Assembly: GCF_932274485.2 (NCBI RefSeq)
Contig: NC_065882.2
Location: 16,847,390 to 16,911,389, forward strand
Source of the DNA: Patella vulgata
Taxonomy: Eukaryota; Mollusca; Gastropoda; Patellidae
Direction of reading: 5' to 3'
DNA: 64,000 nt
Shown here piece by piece: positions 23,530 through 34,808 of this stretch. Numbering within the stretch: position 1 is the stretch's first letter; every line of letters starts with the position of its first letter. Made by a program: the position numbers and the translations under genes. Under the pieces are notes generated by a model. It was given only the letters and a program-made list of their open reading frames with translations. It ran no database searches and had not been told where the DNA came from.

Positions 23530-23790
23530 AACAAAACCATCACACCATTCGGTAGTGAACATCTGATACCACTTGTCATGTACTTGTCTAAAACACCTGA
23601 TACCATATTCATTTAGTAGTAAAGAAGAGGTTGTGTATGTGACAGTGTATGCTTAATAAGTTGCTATTTCTAGAACATCTCATATCATTTGTCATGTAGT
23701 AACAAAGTGAGGTTTTGTATGTGTTAGGGTATGTTTAATAAGTTATTTAGTCTAGAACACCTGATACCACTTTCCATTGACTTGCAAAAT
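23530..23790 (+). repeat. Degenerate ~120 bp direct repeats
   Basis: Two to three units share CTAGAACACCTGATACCA, TTGTCATGTA and GTTTTGTATGTGTTAGGGTATG...TTAATAAGTT. Confidence 0.6.
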
Positions 23791-24169
23791 TATTTTGCAC
23801 TATTTGATTCCTCTTTGGATTCATATGGTTTATATCTCAACTGACAGGTCTGGTTGGGGATCAAGAAACATTTCTTTAAACATTCAAATTTTTAATCAAA
23901 TTTTTATTCCTTTCTTTGCCAAAAATGTTAATGGATACATTAGAAGGGGTGTCACTTTGATTTAAAAACTTTATGGAGAATGCTTTTAATAAATTATTTA
24001 AACCTGTGTAGAACCTCAGCTGAGTAAGATTTAAAGGCTTTTTTTTTATCTTTGTCGACGTGTTATAAATCCATGGGTATTGGAGTTCTCACAAATGCAG
24101 TACAAGATGTGTGTAGTTGTTAAAGAGTCCATATCAGGGTTTTTACTTGAAAACTTTGTCGGTCTATCA

Positions 24170-24560
24170 ATAATTGATGTATTAGATAAAGGGGCGTTAT
24201 CGGAGATTAGATAAAGAGTTGACAGTTCTCGTAATACTAGTTCAAAGATAGAAACCCTAAATAGAATACGCTGAAAATTTCAATCAAATTGCTGCACTCT
24301 GAACCGAGATATTAGCTCTGAATTTTAGGCTAGCCTCGATCATCATTACTAAAGTTGGTATGATAAAAACAAAGTTTCGATCATATATTTTTATGTTTAA
24401 TTATTTTTCAAAAAATGTATTCCAATCCGCTAAATATCGCAGACTAGCGATGGCATCAAGAGTTGATTATGGTCTGGATAAGTTAATTAATGGCTAATTA
24501 ATTATTTAGATAACATTTAAGGCCTAAAGAAAGACATGCAGTTAGTGTTTTTACTCATAA
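24170..24560 (+). mobile_element. MITE-1 copy D, diverged subfamily
   Basis: Contains GGAGATTAGATAAAGAGTTGACAG, GAGTTGATTATGGTCTGG, TAATTAATTATTTAGATAACATTT and GGCCTAAAGAAAGACATGC. This AGATTAGATAAAGAGCTGGCAG type is shared with copies E and G. Confidence 0.75.
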
Positions 24561-24616
24561 AAACTATGCATTTAATTGTATATATTGTGTTTTAAGATTA
24601 AATCCTTTTAAATTAT

Positions 24617-24895
24617 GGGGGTTGCGTGGTCGAATGGTTAACATGTGTGCATTGGATCAGAAGGTCTGTCATTGAGTGAAGTGGCATGATTTCGATTCCC
24701 CGCTTGTATGTGAAAAGGTGTAGAGTCGCCTGTCCAACTTCATGGGTTTTCTCCAGGTCCTCCAGTTTCCCCCCACTGCCAAAGAATCCTAGGCTCAAGC
24801 AAATTATTGAAATAAAATTAACCATATGTTAGTCCTGAAATGACCTAGTTTGGGTGGAGTGGAGGTTAAACCATCTTCCCTCTCTCTCTCTCTCT
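24617..24895 (+). repeat. SINE-A copy, full length
   Basis: Head TGGTCGAATGGTTAACATGTG with B-box region GATTTCGATTCCCC, body, and tail TTAAACCATCTTCCCTCTCTC. Confidence 0.88.
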
Positions 24896-25652
24896 GGTTT
24901 TATGGCATGAAGTGATAGTCCTGAAGGGAATAAACACTACTAGATTATTCTGGCTGTAATTTATTTAAGTTATTGATTGCAAGTTCTGTAATAATATGGG
25001 TATTTATCTTTTGTCTGATATTCTACCTGTTTATATAAAGTCAGTCTATCATGTTCGAGACTATACTGTATGTATTGCACATGTAAGAATTTGTTTGATT
25101 GTGTAGTGAATAGAAAATAGTTCTATATTATGTGTTAACATAGATGTAATGTGTATGTGTTTTGTGTAATAGATAGGAGATATAGAGTAGTATATTATGT
25201 GTTTATAGAATAAGTCTTTATGTGTTTTATATTCACAGTATAATAGAATAGAGGTGAGATTTAACTTGTGTTGTCGTGGCTTGCAGTTAAGTTTGTGAAA
25301 ATTGATTTAGATCTAGCAGATAAATGTTTTTATCGCAAGATTTATTGACTCTGTGAGTTTATTTAATCATTCTGTTTGTTCATGTATTTACATTTTATTA
25401 AGGTAATGATTAATATTATTGACATGTTAAAACTGTAAAGCTTGTGTAAACTGTTAGGATTTGTATTAAGGGATAGAACACACTACTTTCATTTGTACTG
25501 TAGTCGTTTATGTCATCTCCACAATAATCTCAGTTATCGATGATGTGTGAATTGACACACTTGTTTGATTTAGCAATGTTTGTTAACATATAATTACATA
25601 CAATAGACAATAATGAATTATATGGATTTGGAAATTAGCTTTAAAGCTTATA

Positions 25653-26057
25653 TTAAACATGCATTATGCAAGAGCAAAATCTGCTTATTACAAGTCTTTC
25701 TTTAGGCCTGAAATGTTATCTAAATTATCAATTAGACATTAATTAACTTATCCAGACCATAATAAACTCTCGATGTCAAGGCTAGCCTTCGATGTAGGCT
25801 AGATTAGATTCCTATATGCCGCTAACGGCCAAAGATAATTAAATCAGAAAAAGAGGATAATCGAGACTATGCTGTTTATATTAATGATTTTAGTAATGAT
25901 GACCGAGACTATGCAAAAATTTCACCGGCTTCTTTCTCGGCTCAAAATGGATCATTTTGACTGAAATTTTCAGCAATTACCTTTACACTATCTAGTTTTT
26001 AACTATTATAGCGAGAACTGCCATCTCTTTATCTTATCTCCCATAATGTATCTTTAA
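25653..26057 (-). mobile_element. MITE-1 copy E
   Basis: TTAA-ACATGCATTATGCAAGAGC at the left and CCCATAATGTATCT-TTAA at the right. Its right TTAA is shared with the left end of MITE-2 at 26053, so one element lies directly at the target of the other. Confidence 0.85.
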
Positions 26058-26520
26058 AGGAGCTAAATCGCTAACATTTGGGACCTAGAAATTCACAAAA
26101 GTGGGTCGCAACGCATATAATACTGTAATATGAATGTATATAAACTGATTTACATTTAATGGTTTCCGTTTTTACTCCAATTTCAAATCAGTTATGTTCG
26201 GCGAAATAAGTCAGCAATCTCAATCGAGTGCAAATTTCTAGCGTCTAGTTATTCTAGTCTACATAACTCCATTTGATTTGGTGCAATGTGTCTAGCCTCG
26301 TCCCTCGAGTCTCTCAATACACCTGGGGCTGAAGCGCATTATGGTACACGATTCGTGTACCAATGTTAAAAAAATTATTTTATCTTAAATATCGGATATC
26401 AGAAGCTCATCTTTTCCCGGTAAGTTTACATCATCAATGTTGATTTAAATTGACCAATAATTCGTGTTTTCGATGTCGAAGATTTTGGAGGATTTTGAGT
26501 TACGGAATTATGTCCTTTAA
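26053..26520 (+). mobile_element. MITE-2 copy 1, ~0.47 kb
   Basis: Starts TTTAAAGGAGCTAAATCGC and ends near ATTATGTCCTTTAA. The second copy is at 43760-44254. Both carry the hairpin GGTACACGATTCGTGTACC (9-bp arms, 1-bp centre). It is non-coding. Confidence 0.82.
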
Positions 26521-27149
26521 TCCATTTCAAAATGACAATTAATTTTACATTTAAATTGCATATGGCTTTAAACACAATAACATGTTATTATGCAACACAA
26601 GTACTGATGCCATTTTAAAGCGTCCTTTCAGCGTTATCATCCTTAACGAAACAACGCTTTAATTAAAATAGTAATTGTCTTGTGTTTATTATGTATATCA
26701 TCAATTGGTAATTGCTGGTTATATAAGATGATGATTATATGTTATTAATATGTATAGTATCAATGGTGACCTTATCATCATCCTTATATCATCATCAACA
26801 CAATCATTGTGATCGCTGTTGTTGTGTTGTGATGATTACCAATACAGATGCTTCACAATCATCTCAATAAAAATACAATATTCTTCTTCGATCCATCATT
26901 GGAACCAAAATGTCTTGTTACTGATTATATCAGGAAATGTTAGCATTCTTATGGTAGCCTATGAATCATCAAAACTTATATAAATTTATTTATTTGGTTT
27001 CATCTGACACGTGTGTGAAATAACTTTATTTAATGTCAGTTTCCACCTAAATGATATCGTTGACATATCCTGATATTGTGTTGATAGATTTTAAAACATG
27101 TCATAATGTCACTCGGGAACATTTTGTGTTGGAAACTGATCACATTAGT

Positions 27150-27376
27150 TTTCTGTGTCCATATAGGGGGATTGAGTGACCAAATAGCTGAATTGTCTTA
27201 TGTGTGCACTATAGATCATAAGGTTTGTCAACATTCATTGAGTAGGAAATGTTTAGTTGCCAAATGGCTGATTGGTCTAACATGTGTTTTAGATCATAGG
27301 GTCTGTCAACTGCCATTGAGTCAAATGATCTAGTTTGTGTCAAGTGGACTTTATACCCCATTTCTCTCTCCCTCTC
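27150..27376 (+). repeat. SINE-A fragments in tandem
   Basis: Two head remnants (ATAGATCATAAGGTTTGTCA near 27210 and TTAGATCATAGGGTCTGTCA near 27289) are followed by the tail TTTGTGTCAAGTGGACTTTATACCCC. The body is missing, so this is a short or rearranged derivative. Confidence 0.65.
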
Positions 27377-27377
27377 T

Positions 27378-27628
27378 ATGCAGGACGGAGAGCCTGACAA
27401 GGACAGCTGTCTAGTCCTTCGGATGAGATGAAAAACTGAGGTCCGGTGTATACATTGGAATGCACGTAAAAGATTCCTTGGCAGATGGAATTCAATATAA
27501 GAGTAGGCGATATTGCCGCTGCCCGGGCAAAATTTCCCTCATAGCACACTGTATGGCGTATGCCCGTCTTCATTAGCCCAGTATAGGAGCAGAACAGTAG
27601 GACGTTAAACCCCATTTCATTTCATTAG
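27378..27628 (+). repeat. SINE-B copy, 5' truncated
   Basis: From TGCAGGACGGAGAGCCTGACAAGG to the tail CCCCATTTCATTTCATT. It is among the least changed copies. It joins the SINE-A tail directly. Confidence 0.9.
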
Positions 27629-28405
27629 ATTTCTTTCCTCTCTCTCCGTCCATATCAGTGTATTCTTTTTAGATTGGAATTTTGATTTACTCTAGAACTG
27701 AGCACTTGCCAATAAACAATTCTAAAATTCTTGGTGTTATCTTGGGTTGATTTCACAATAGAATATTCCTATAAATAAAAGTGTTATCTTTACAAGCCAG
27801 TGATCACATCATGGACGGAACTAATCTGATTTTGAGCAGAGATGTGAACAATTGTAATGGTAATTCAGAATTCACAGTCTTATTTTACTCTACTCGTCGC
27901 TTTTAATAGACAATAGAGATGGATATGCCTGTGGATTGTTAGAATATATTCTCAATCCCCATGACCTCTTTTAGAATAGTACAATTAAATTCAATTGCGA
28001 TTAATGATGAAAGTTATGTGTGCTTTAAACATGGGAATTCAGAGTTTGGGACATCAAACATTATCATTGAAATGTAATTCAGTGACTGATTTACAATAGG
28101 AAAACTCTGAATTTTGATAGTTTTTTTTTCTTATGATGAAATTTATCAAGAGTGTTCACAAACAATTGTAGAAAGACCACAGATGATGGACAAAGGTGAC
28201 AACAATATACGTCCACAAATGTTAGTATTATATAAATTGTTTTATTTATTTTTCAGATACAATATGCACAGACATGGATAAATGAAATAAAGTGCAATAA
28301 CTTGATACATTGTGAATAACAATAAGAGTTACATGCTGGAAACACATTAGTGAGAACCACATTAGTGACAAACACAACATCTGTCTGTCAACCTACAGTT
28401 CAAGT

Positions 28406-28837
28406 ATGATGTTTTTAAATCTTGCCAAAGTCGCCAACACCACCAACTTTACGTTATTCAATCTAGACGTGAATTCAACAATGATTCCACCAACTGAAGA
28501 AAAGGGAATTGATGCATTGTTATATATAATAATAGTACTCATGTTCTATGCCTTCAGTATTGTAATACTAATGGTGAAATACATCCGAAGAGAAAGGGAA
28601 GAAGCCAATCTCAGACTTTATTATCGGGAGTTTGTGTCACGTGATAAATTCCATTCTGCGCAGTTTGAAAATAAACAATATATGACACAAGTTCTAAATT
28701 TAACAAACTCTTCCAGTTTTGTTAATCCCAAGAAATTAATCAGTGATAAAAAAACAGACAGTGATAAACGTGCACCTACTGTGTTAGTCTCGTCACAACC
28801 AGACGCAGATATAGTTACATTAGAAACTCATGTTTAG
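28406..28837 (+). CDS. KCNE-like potassium channel beta subunit, 143 aa, one exon
   Basis: Small single-pass membrane protein expected to modify voltage-gated K+ channels at the plasma membrane. Residues 1-34 would be extracellular, with glycosylation sequons NTT (11), NFT (14) and NST (23). The membrane segment covers about 37-57 (LLYIIIVLMFYAFSIVILMV) and is followed by the charged KYIRRERE and NLRLYYREF. This order (short sequon-bearing N-terminus, aromatic-rich helix, YxR(S/R)+ stop-transfer, then a YIE/YYR-like block) is the KCNE pattern. The stretch KQYMTQVLNL recalls KCNE2 KYKSQILNL. Length fits the family (about 103-220 aa), and vertebrate KCNE genes also code in one exon. The first of two adjacent ATGs is chosen; M2 is equally possible. 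Family assignment is from memory of KCNE1-4 and is likely rather than certain. Confidence 0.78.
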   Translation: MMFLNLAKVANTTNFTLFNLDVNSTMIPPTEEKGIDALLYIIIVLMFYAFSIVILMVKYIRREREEANLRLYYREFVSRDKFHSAQFENKQYMTQVLNLTNSSSFVNPKKLISDKKTDSDKRAPTVLVSSQPDADIVTLETHV

Positions 28838-28959
28838 TAGTGGGCTACGAGTCCGCTACACTAACATCAACGTTAAGCTTGCCTTGTTTGTCTAAAATAC
28901 CAAATTAATGTGGTTATGTGTAATGACGGTGCTCAGTAATTATGGCACAGGGAAAAAAA

Positions 28960-29130
28960 AGGGTTAGGGTTTCAAAAGCAACGGTAAAAAAGGGCTAGAG
29001 TTGCAAAAGCACCAGTAAAAAGGGTTAGGGTTACAATGGTTACAATCACACAGGATAAAAGAGGTTGCAATAGCACCAGTAAAAAAGGTTTGGGTTACAA
29101 TGACGCCAGTAAAAAGGGTTAGGGTTGCCA
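28960..29130 (+). repeat. ~33 bp tandem repeats with telomere-like GGGTTAGGGTT
   Basis: Units read close to GCACCAGTAAAAAGGGTTAG then GGTTGCAA, about five copies with gaps. They lie in the presumed 3'UTR of the KCNE-like gene. Confidence 0.8.
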
Positions 29131-29637
29131 TTATTACCACAATTTGTGTAGCAGTGTGAATACAGGAATTGGAAAAGAGGGTGGGGATTGAGGTACGCAA
29201 AATAATGAATCCTAGTTCATTTGTTTTTTGTATCAGTTCAATTTTTACAATCTCCTTCACCACAGCAGTAAGTGTTTTTAAATAAAATGCATTCTTTGTG
29301 GTGTAAGTGATTAGCTAATTAAATGATCTGTTTATTTGCGTTTTACACAGATTTCTGGAAGATAGGTTTAATATTGGGAGCTTCATGCAAGATGTGCACA
29401 GAATTGTTAGATATGTTTGAACATTTTGGGAGTTTTACACAGAATTCTGGGAGACATGTTTAAGCATTTTGGGAGTTTTACGCAAGATGTGCAGTGCATC
29501 GAATTCTGGGAGATATGTTTAAGATGACTATTAACAGACGTAAATTGGTTAAAATATCAGGGTTTAACAGTGTGACCTATGAAGTTGGGTTCCATTGACT
29601 ACACCAATGCTAATAAGTCCAACTGTACAGTGCACTC

Positions 29638-30351
29638 TGTCACATCCGACATCGTACGGGATCATTACAATATGTCGGATTACGCAGTGTCGGAATACCC
29701 AGTTTTCTCAAAACCAGAAATATTGTAACTTCGTAAAACCGGAAGTATTATTATAATGTAGCTTCGAACATAGAACTTCGAATCACCAGAATTTTATTCC
29801 CTTTAAAAATGATAAACCTTTCTGTACATTCAAAATTTTATTACATTAATTTTTAATTCATTTAACATGCATAGGCATTTTGAATAGGTCAAGTCTGTCG
29901 TTAATTTATCTTCTTCACCGTCTTCAGTTGATCGCACTCTTGTCTTTGCTATCACGTGTTCATTGATAATGGCCGTACTCGATTGAACGTTCCGAATTGA
30001 ATTCTCTCAATCCCAAAAACAGTGACAATCGAGTGAAAATGGGTATAAATATCTCATCCAACCATGCAGCCGAAACCTGTTCGTCGTGTTTAATTACGTC
30101 ACAATTCTACTCACACCACCTCCGTCGTCGGGACTGACAGAACTGTGACAGGACTGAATTCTGCGTCACTCAATTGAAATTCTGTTAATTCGGGACGTTC
30201 CGGACTGTGAATCGAGCATCCCCAGGTCGTCGTCAAAGGTTCGAAGAGATCCATAGGGTGACCAAACTTAAAATAAATCGGGACATGAAAATGGTGTTGG
30301 ATGTAACAGAGTGCCGGAGTGATCAGAGGTCGGATGTGAAAGAGTGCACTG
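29638..30351. mobile_element. Inverted-repeat element, CAGTGCACTCTGTCACATCC ends, 0.71 kb
   Basis: Left end CAGTGCACTCTGTCACATCC and right end GGATGTGAAAGAGTGCACTG are inverted with one or two changes. No clean target duplication was found and no coding. Part of its right half (ATTCTGTNAATTCGGGACRTTCC) recurs near 39450-39480. Confidence 0.75.
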
Positions 30352-30359
30352 TATTTGTT

Positions 30360-31142
30360 ATGCTTAAAATAGAAATTATGAGCTGGTCTCAGTAATTAAA
30401 TGTTAAGATGAAATAAATTTGATATAAAATATTGAAAATCAATAAGCTTCTTCAATTCATGAACATAAACACTGTGTTTAATTTTTTCATCAATTCAATT
30501 AAGACTTCTTCCGGTCCGTACAGCTCTCGAGATCCAGGCCACTACCACTTCCAACCAATAGCAACATTTTTACTCTTTTTTTTTTTTTGTGTCATTCTAA
30601 GGATATGGTCAGCAGGCATTCCTGACTGAGGCTCCCTATGCTAGATTGACTGCAGAAGTAATCAAGGGCTATAACTCTAAAGGTAATTCACAATGGGCTT
30701 TTTCATCTCACGGATGTAATCCATATAAATTTCAAGAAGATTGAGTGATAAATGTGACCTCTGAAGGATGAACAACATATTCCTGAAGCAATGGCCCGAG
30801 AAATCCCCCTCTGGCCATTGCTGGATTGACTTATGATACAGCAAGATGACAGCCCTTTGTTTAATCTGGGGTCTTCCCCAAAACTTTGGACAGTGATTTA
30901 AGGTATTAGAAATGGTGAAAGTATTGTTCGTCTCCAAACAGTATTGTTTACATTTAACCTTTGATAGCCTTGTTTGTCACGCAATTAGTTTTTCTGCAAT
31001 ATTCCGCTATGCACTGGTTAATTGTGGGTAAAAATTTCTTGAGACATAATGTAACGTTATGTAAACAATGTGGAGCTCTGTTTAATCCTGAATGACATTG
31101 TTAATGTCCTACTCCGAACTGAGCTAATGAAGACAGTCAATA
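30360..31142. other. Non-coding stretch
   Basis: No exon is supported. A minus-strand open frame at 30677-30937 (86 codons) has no motif I recognise. A SINE-B tail fragment lies near 31100-31140. Confidence 0.4.
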
Positions 31143-31146
31143 GAAA

Positions 31147-31472
31147 TGAAATGGGGTTTAACGTCCTACTCCTATGCTGGGCTAATGAAGACAAGCATAC
31201 GCCATACAGTGTGCTATGAGGGAAATTTTGCCCGGGCAGCGGCACTATCGCCTACTCTTGTATCGAATTCCAACTGTCAAGGGATCTTTTACGTGCATTC
31301 CAATGTATACATGGGACCTCGGTATTCCGCATCATCCGAAGGACTAGACAGCTGTCCTTTTCAGGCCCTCCGTCCTGCATCACTGACAAGAGTGAACCAC
31401 GCCGGAAAATCTGAATGAACTTTCTCGGCCAGTGCAGGAATCTGAACACCCGGCCTCCAGGCTAGCGAGCCA
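31147..31472 (-). repeat. SINE-B copy, near full length
   Basis: Reverse orientation, tail GAAATGGGGTTTAACGTCC at left and head end GGCCTCCAGGCTAGCGAGCC at right. The middle GGACTAGACAGCTGTCC and GGGATCTTTTACGTGC are intact. Confidence 0.92.
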
Positions 31473-31995
31473 GCGTACTAGAGTTATAAAACCTCAAGAT
31501 GAAACGACTAGTGTTACTCCGCCTTATGGTCTATCCCAGAATCCAGTATTGTGATTTGATCATACTATACAAGTTTATTATTGAAATGGAGATACCAAAA
31601 ATAAATCCCAAAGTGACCTAGTTTATTTTGCATGGAGTTTAAACTGTGTTACTACTGTATTTTCTTTCTGAGAAACATACCATATTTTGAAGTACCAATA
31701 AAATAGTAATTTTCAAGCATATTTTATTCAATATTCTGTACAGACATGATTAAAAACAGTAATAAAAATATGTTTGACCTACTAGTGTACAATGAATAAA
31801 ATAATAATAAATGCTACATGTAACAACTGAATAATTCCTGAATACTCACTCTAAATGAATATGTATTCAAAGCATTGATTGATTTTCAATAAAATTAATT
31901 GGTAGTATAAATATGTATACAGTTAAAGAAATACAAATTTTTTTGGCTACAAATTGATGTGTCATATTACCCTGTAAAATGACAAATGTGTAAAT

Positions 31996-32260
31996 TTAAA
32001 GATACATTATGTAAGATTTACATAAAGAGCTAGCCGTTCTTGCTATAAATTACTTAATTATGAGCAAAGTTTTGACAAGATAGTCTTGATCTTCAAGTAC
32101 CAATCCTATGATAATAAACAAAGTCTGAAGCCACCCTATGGTCAAAAGGGTTGATTATGGGCTTTTCATGTAAATAAATGTTGAATTAATATAACATTTG
32201 ATGCCAGAAAAAAGACTTGTGATAGGTCGATTTAGCTCTTGCACAATAATACATCTTTAA
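31996..32260 (+). mobile_element. MITE-1 copy F, internally deleted
   Basis: TTAA-AGATACATTATGTAAG at left and AATAATACATCT-TTAA at right. Only 0.27 kb, lacking much of the centre. It is the clearest view of both ends. Confidence 0.87.
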
Positions 32261-33177
32261 GCTCTATACATCATTTAGGGAATTTCAATCCCTTGTTTCA
32301 AAAATCAATTCTTAGAGGTCGAGATATTACAAAATCAAAATTAATCTTAGTTTCGAAACAAATCATCATTAAGAGTAACCATGTTATTCTATACTCTATG
32401 TTTGGAGGAACATCGGCTGTTGTAAATTATATAAGCAAACTACATATAATTTATAAGGAAAACGGAACAGTATGGGCACACGTTTTGATTGTTGCCCTTG
32501 TTGCACGTTTTAAGACCGCCTTTTCTCACTGAATATCAGCTTATGGCCCTATGAACAAAATGTACAAATGAAGAACTAAATGAGATGTGTCAGTTTTAAG
32601 AGAGGGGGGGGGGGAGATACATCAAGTTTTCTTTCATAATAACTATGAAACAATGGTAGCTATTCTCCTTTCAGTAAGGATAGGAATGGATTTTAATGTC
32701 TCGTCAACACAATACTCTGGTTATTTTGAGACTAACTTAATATTATTTTTTTTCTAATGGCCAGATGTCCAATGTTATGGAGGAGAATTTTGTCAGGACA
32801 CTGGTATTTCTGTCTGTTATCTGAACTCCAGTGTTGAGGTTGACCGTGCCTTTTCTTTTCCTGACTGTAGCTTGTCATTCCTGACAACTGGTAACCCGGC
32901 TAAAAAAAAATCCCACACTTCTTGACCTATGCCTCTAGGGAAAATACTTTTCACATTTATATATGGTTAACAAAGTAAACATGCTTAACAATCAAACATC
33001 TGATATTCATAGAATACTTATAAAACAAATCAATCAATTCAATATTATCATAGATTCCCACCATATTAAACAAACGGTTTCCATGGCCTTTAGTAACAGG
33101 ACACAGTTTTGTGGAGTGACTGCACAGTAATTGCATTCTATAGACCTGTGACTTTATTCACAAAAACTTCTTTTAAG

Positions 33178-33432
33178 GCCCCAGGCCCCCAGTTCACAAA
33201 GCATTCTCAGACTTAAGTTAAGAATTTACTCAAAATTGTTCGCCTTATTTTAACTAAAATATAGCCCATTATAAAACTTTTGTTGTTTTAATGTATCAAA
33301 TACATCAATAAGAAACTGTGTGCAAAGTTTTGTGTTTCTGGATCAAAGATATGTCTCATAAACAGTGATTGAAAGTTGAGTAAATTCTTAACTTGAGTCT
33401 AAGAATGCTTTGTGAACTTGGGGCCAGAATTT
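33178..33432. mobile_element. MITE-5 copy 2, uninterrupted
   Basis: Ends CCCCCAGTTCACAAAGCATTCTCAGACTTAAG and CTTGAGTCTAAGAATGCTTTGTGAACTTGGGG are long inverted repeats (about 45 bp with the following TTAAGAATTTACTCA). It shows the state of copy 1 before its SINE insertion. Confidence 0.88.
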
Positions 33433-34808
33433 TTACAATCAAAGTACAGATCTTAGTTCTTAACCAATAAAAAGACTGGATTCTTAAAATATTTTAATTT
33501 AAGTAGATATGAATAAAGCTGCTGTGTATAAATTAGACCAAGTAATTACACATCCATCATATCACCCCCACTTAATCAAACTGAAATCTGTGAATTAAAG
33601 TCTCAATATACCATTTTATGCAATAGGAATACTTTGTGAACTAAAATATTGGGAAAGATGAATCTCTAATACGAATCAGTCCAAATACGGTTCAATTCTA
33701 TTCAGTAGTTAAACAAATATGTGGAATTGAAATTTCATCGATCTAAGTTGCTCGCTATGCAATAAGCCTGTTGCCATTTTGTTGTAGAAGAACATTTATT
33801 AACAGGCCTGTTTTAAATCCTCTTGAATCCATGCCAGGACAATATCTAACGTTGGTATCTTGATATTGTTTTCTTAATTAAATGTTAAATAATCAATCTG
33901 AGTACATATTAGTGTGTATTAAGCCGTGATAAATGTGATATTTTAGTGATAAATGCAAATGGCACATCAGTAATTTAATTATTTATACAGAAATTCTTTT
34001 GCTCTGAATTAGGAAATCAATTTGTACATTTATTTGGAACTATATTTTATTGCCCATTTGTAATTCTTAAATGAAATGGTTTAATTCTTAATGGAAATGG
34101 TGTAATTTTTAATGGAAATGGTGTAATTCATAAGTGAAATATTGGTCACTTGCATTATCAAATCTACAATTCGTTTTCAGGAAGATGATATTCAGACAAT
34201 CCTACAGCAGACTTGATAGAATCCCAGCCACAAAAAGAACATGACAGGTCGTTTCTAGCTTAAAATAAATCGCCAATGGAGTCTTGCCTTAATGATAGCT
34301 CCCAAGATATTCATTTTATTGATACACCAATATCTTGAAACTAACATGGCAGTGGAGTAAACAAATGTACGACAAATAGAAAGTACTATTCTGTCTTAAT
34401 AACTAAACAATACACAAATGAGTGAATCAATACATGATTTAATGAAACAAATGATCCTTTTAAGGTGTTCGTTAAAATGTTGATATATTAGTACAATGAT
34501 TAACTATACAAATGCAATCTATATGCATGATTGAAAACAACTTAAAACTGGATAGATACAACAAGGAAAATCAAATGAACCGATAATGTGTTAATTATAC
34601 CACAACACAATTCATTTAACATTCGAATTCTTAACATTGTCAAACTCATCATAAAATAAATCGCCCTGTTTTAAACAGATTGGACTATATATAACTTAAA
34701 ACTAACAAGTTTTTATCTTTCATTTGTGGTTCATTCTCCTCAATTATTGTTCATCTTCATAATAAGCTGCCCAAAATAACTACCATATAACTTCTTTATT
34801 ATACCCTC
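33433..34808. other. Non-coding stretch 3' of DEK
   Basis: No exon was recognised. A three-unit 28-bp direct repeat (TTAATGGAAATGGTGTAATT) lies near 34076-34140. Part of this may be DEK 3'UTR on the minus strand. Confidence 0.45.
34791..34797 (-). promoter_or_regulatory. AATAAA close after the DEK stop
   Basis: On the minus strand AATAAAG starts about 11 bases after the stop codon. It could be a poly(A) signal giving a very short 3'UTR, but other signals further down are possible. Confidence 0.3.

Larger units (their letters stand above)
28257..29290 (+). other. Likely transcribed last exon around the KCNE-like gene
   Basis: TTTATTTATTTTTCAG|ATAC at 28256/28257 is a good 3' splice site before the start codon. 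AAATAAAATGC near 29280 is a poly(A)-signal candidate about 440 bases after the stop. If both are used, the coding region sits in one exon behind an untranslated first exon, as in vertebrate KCNE genes. Inferred from sequence only. Confidence 0.5.

Noticed and set aside
30677-30937. 86-codon minus-strand frame
   Set aside because: Some protein-like stretches (LLYHKSIQQWPEG) but no family recognised and no splice support. Left as unassigned.
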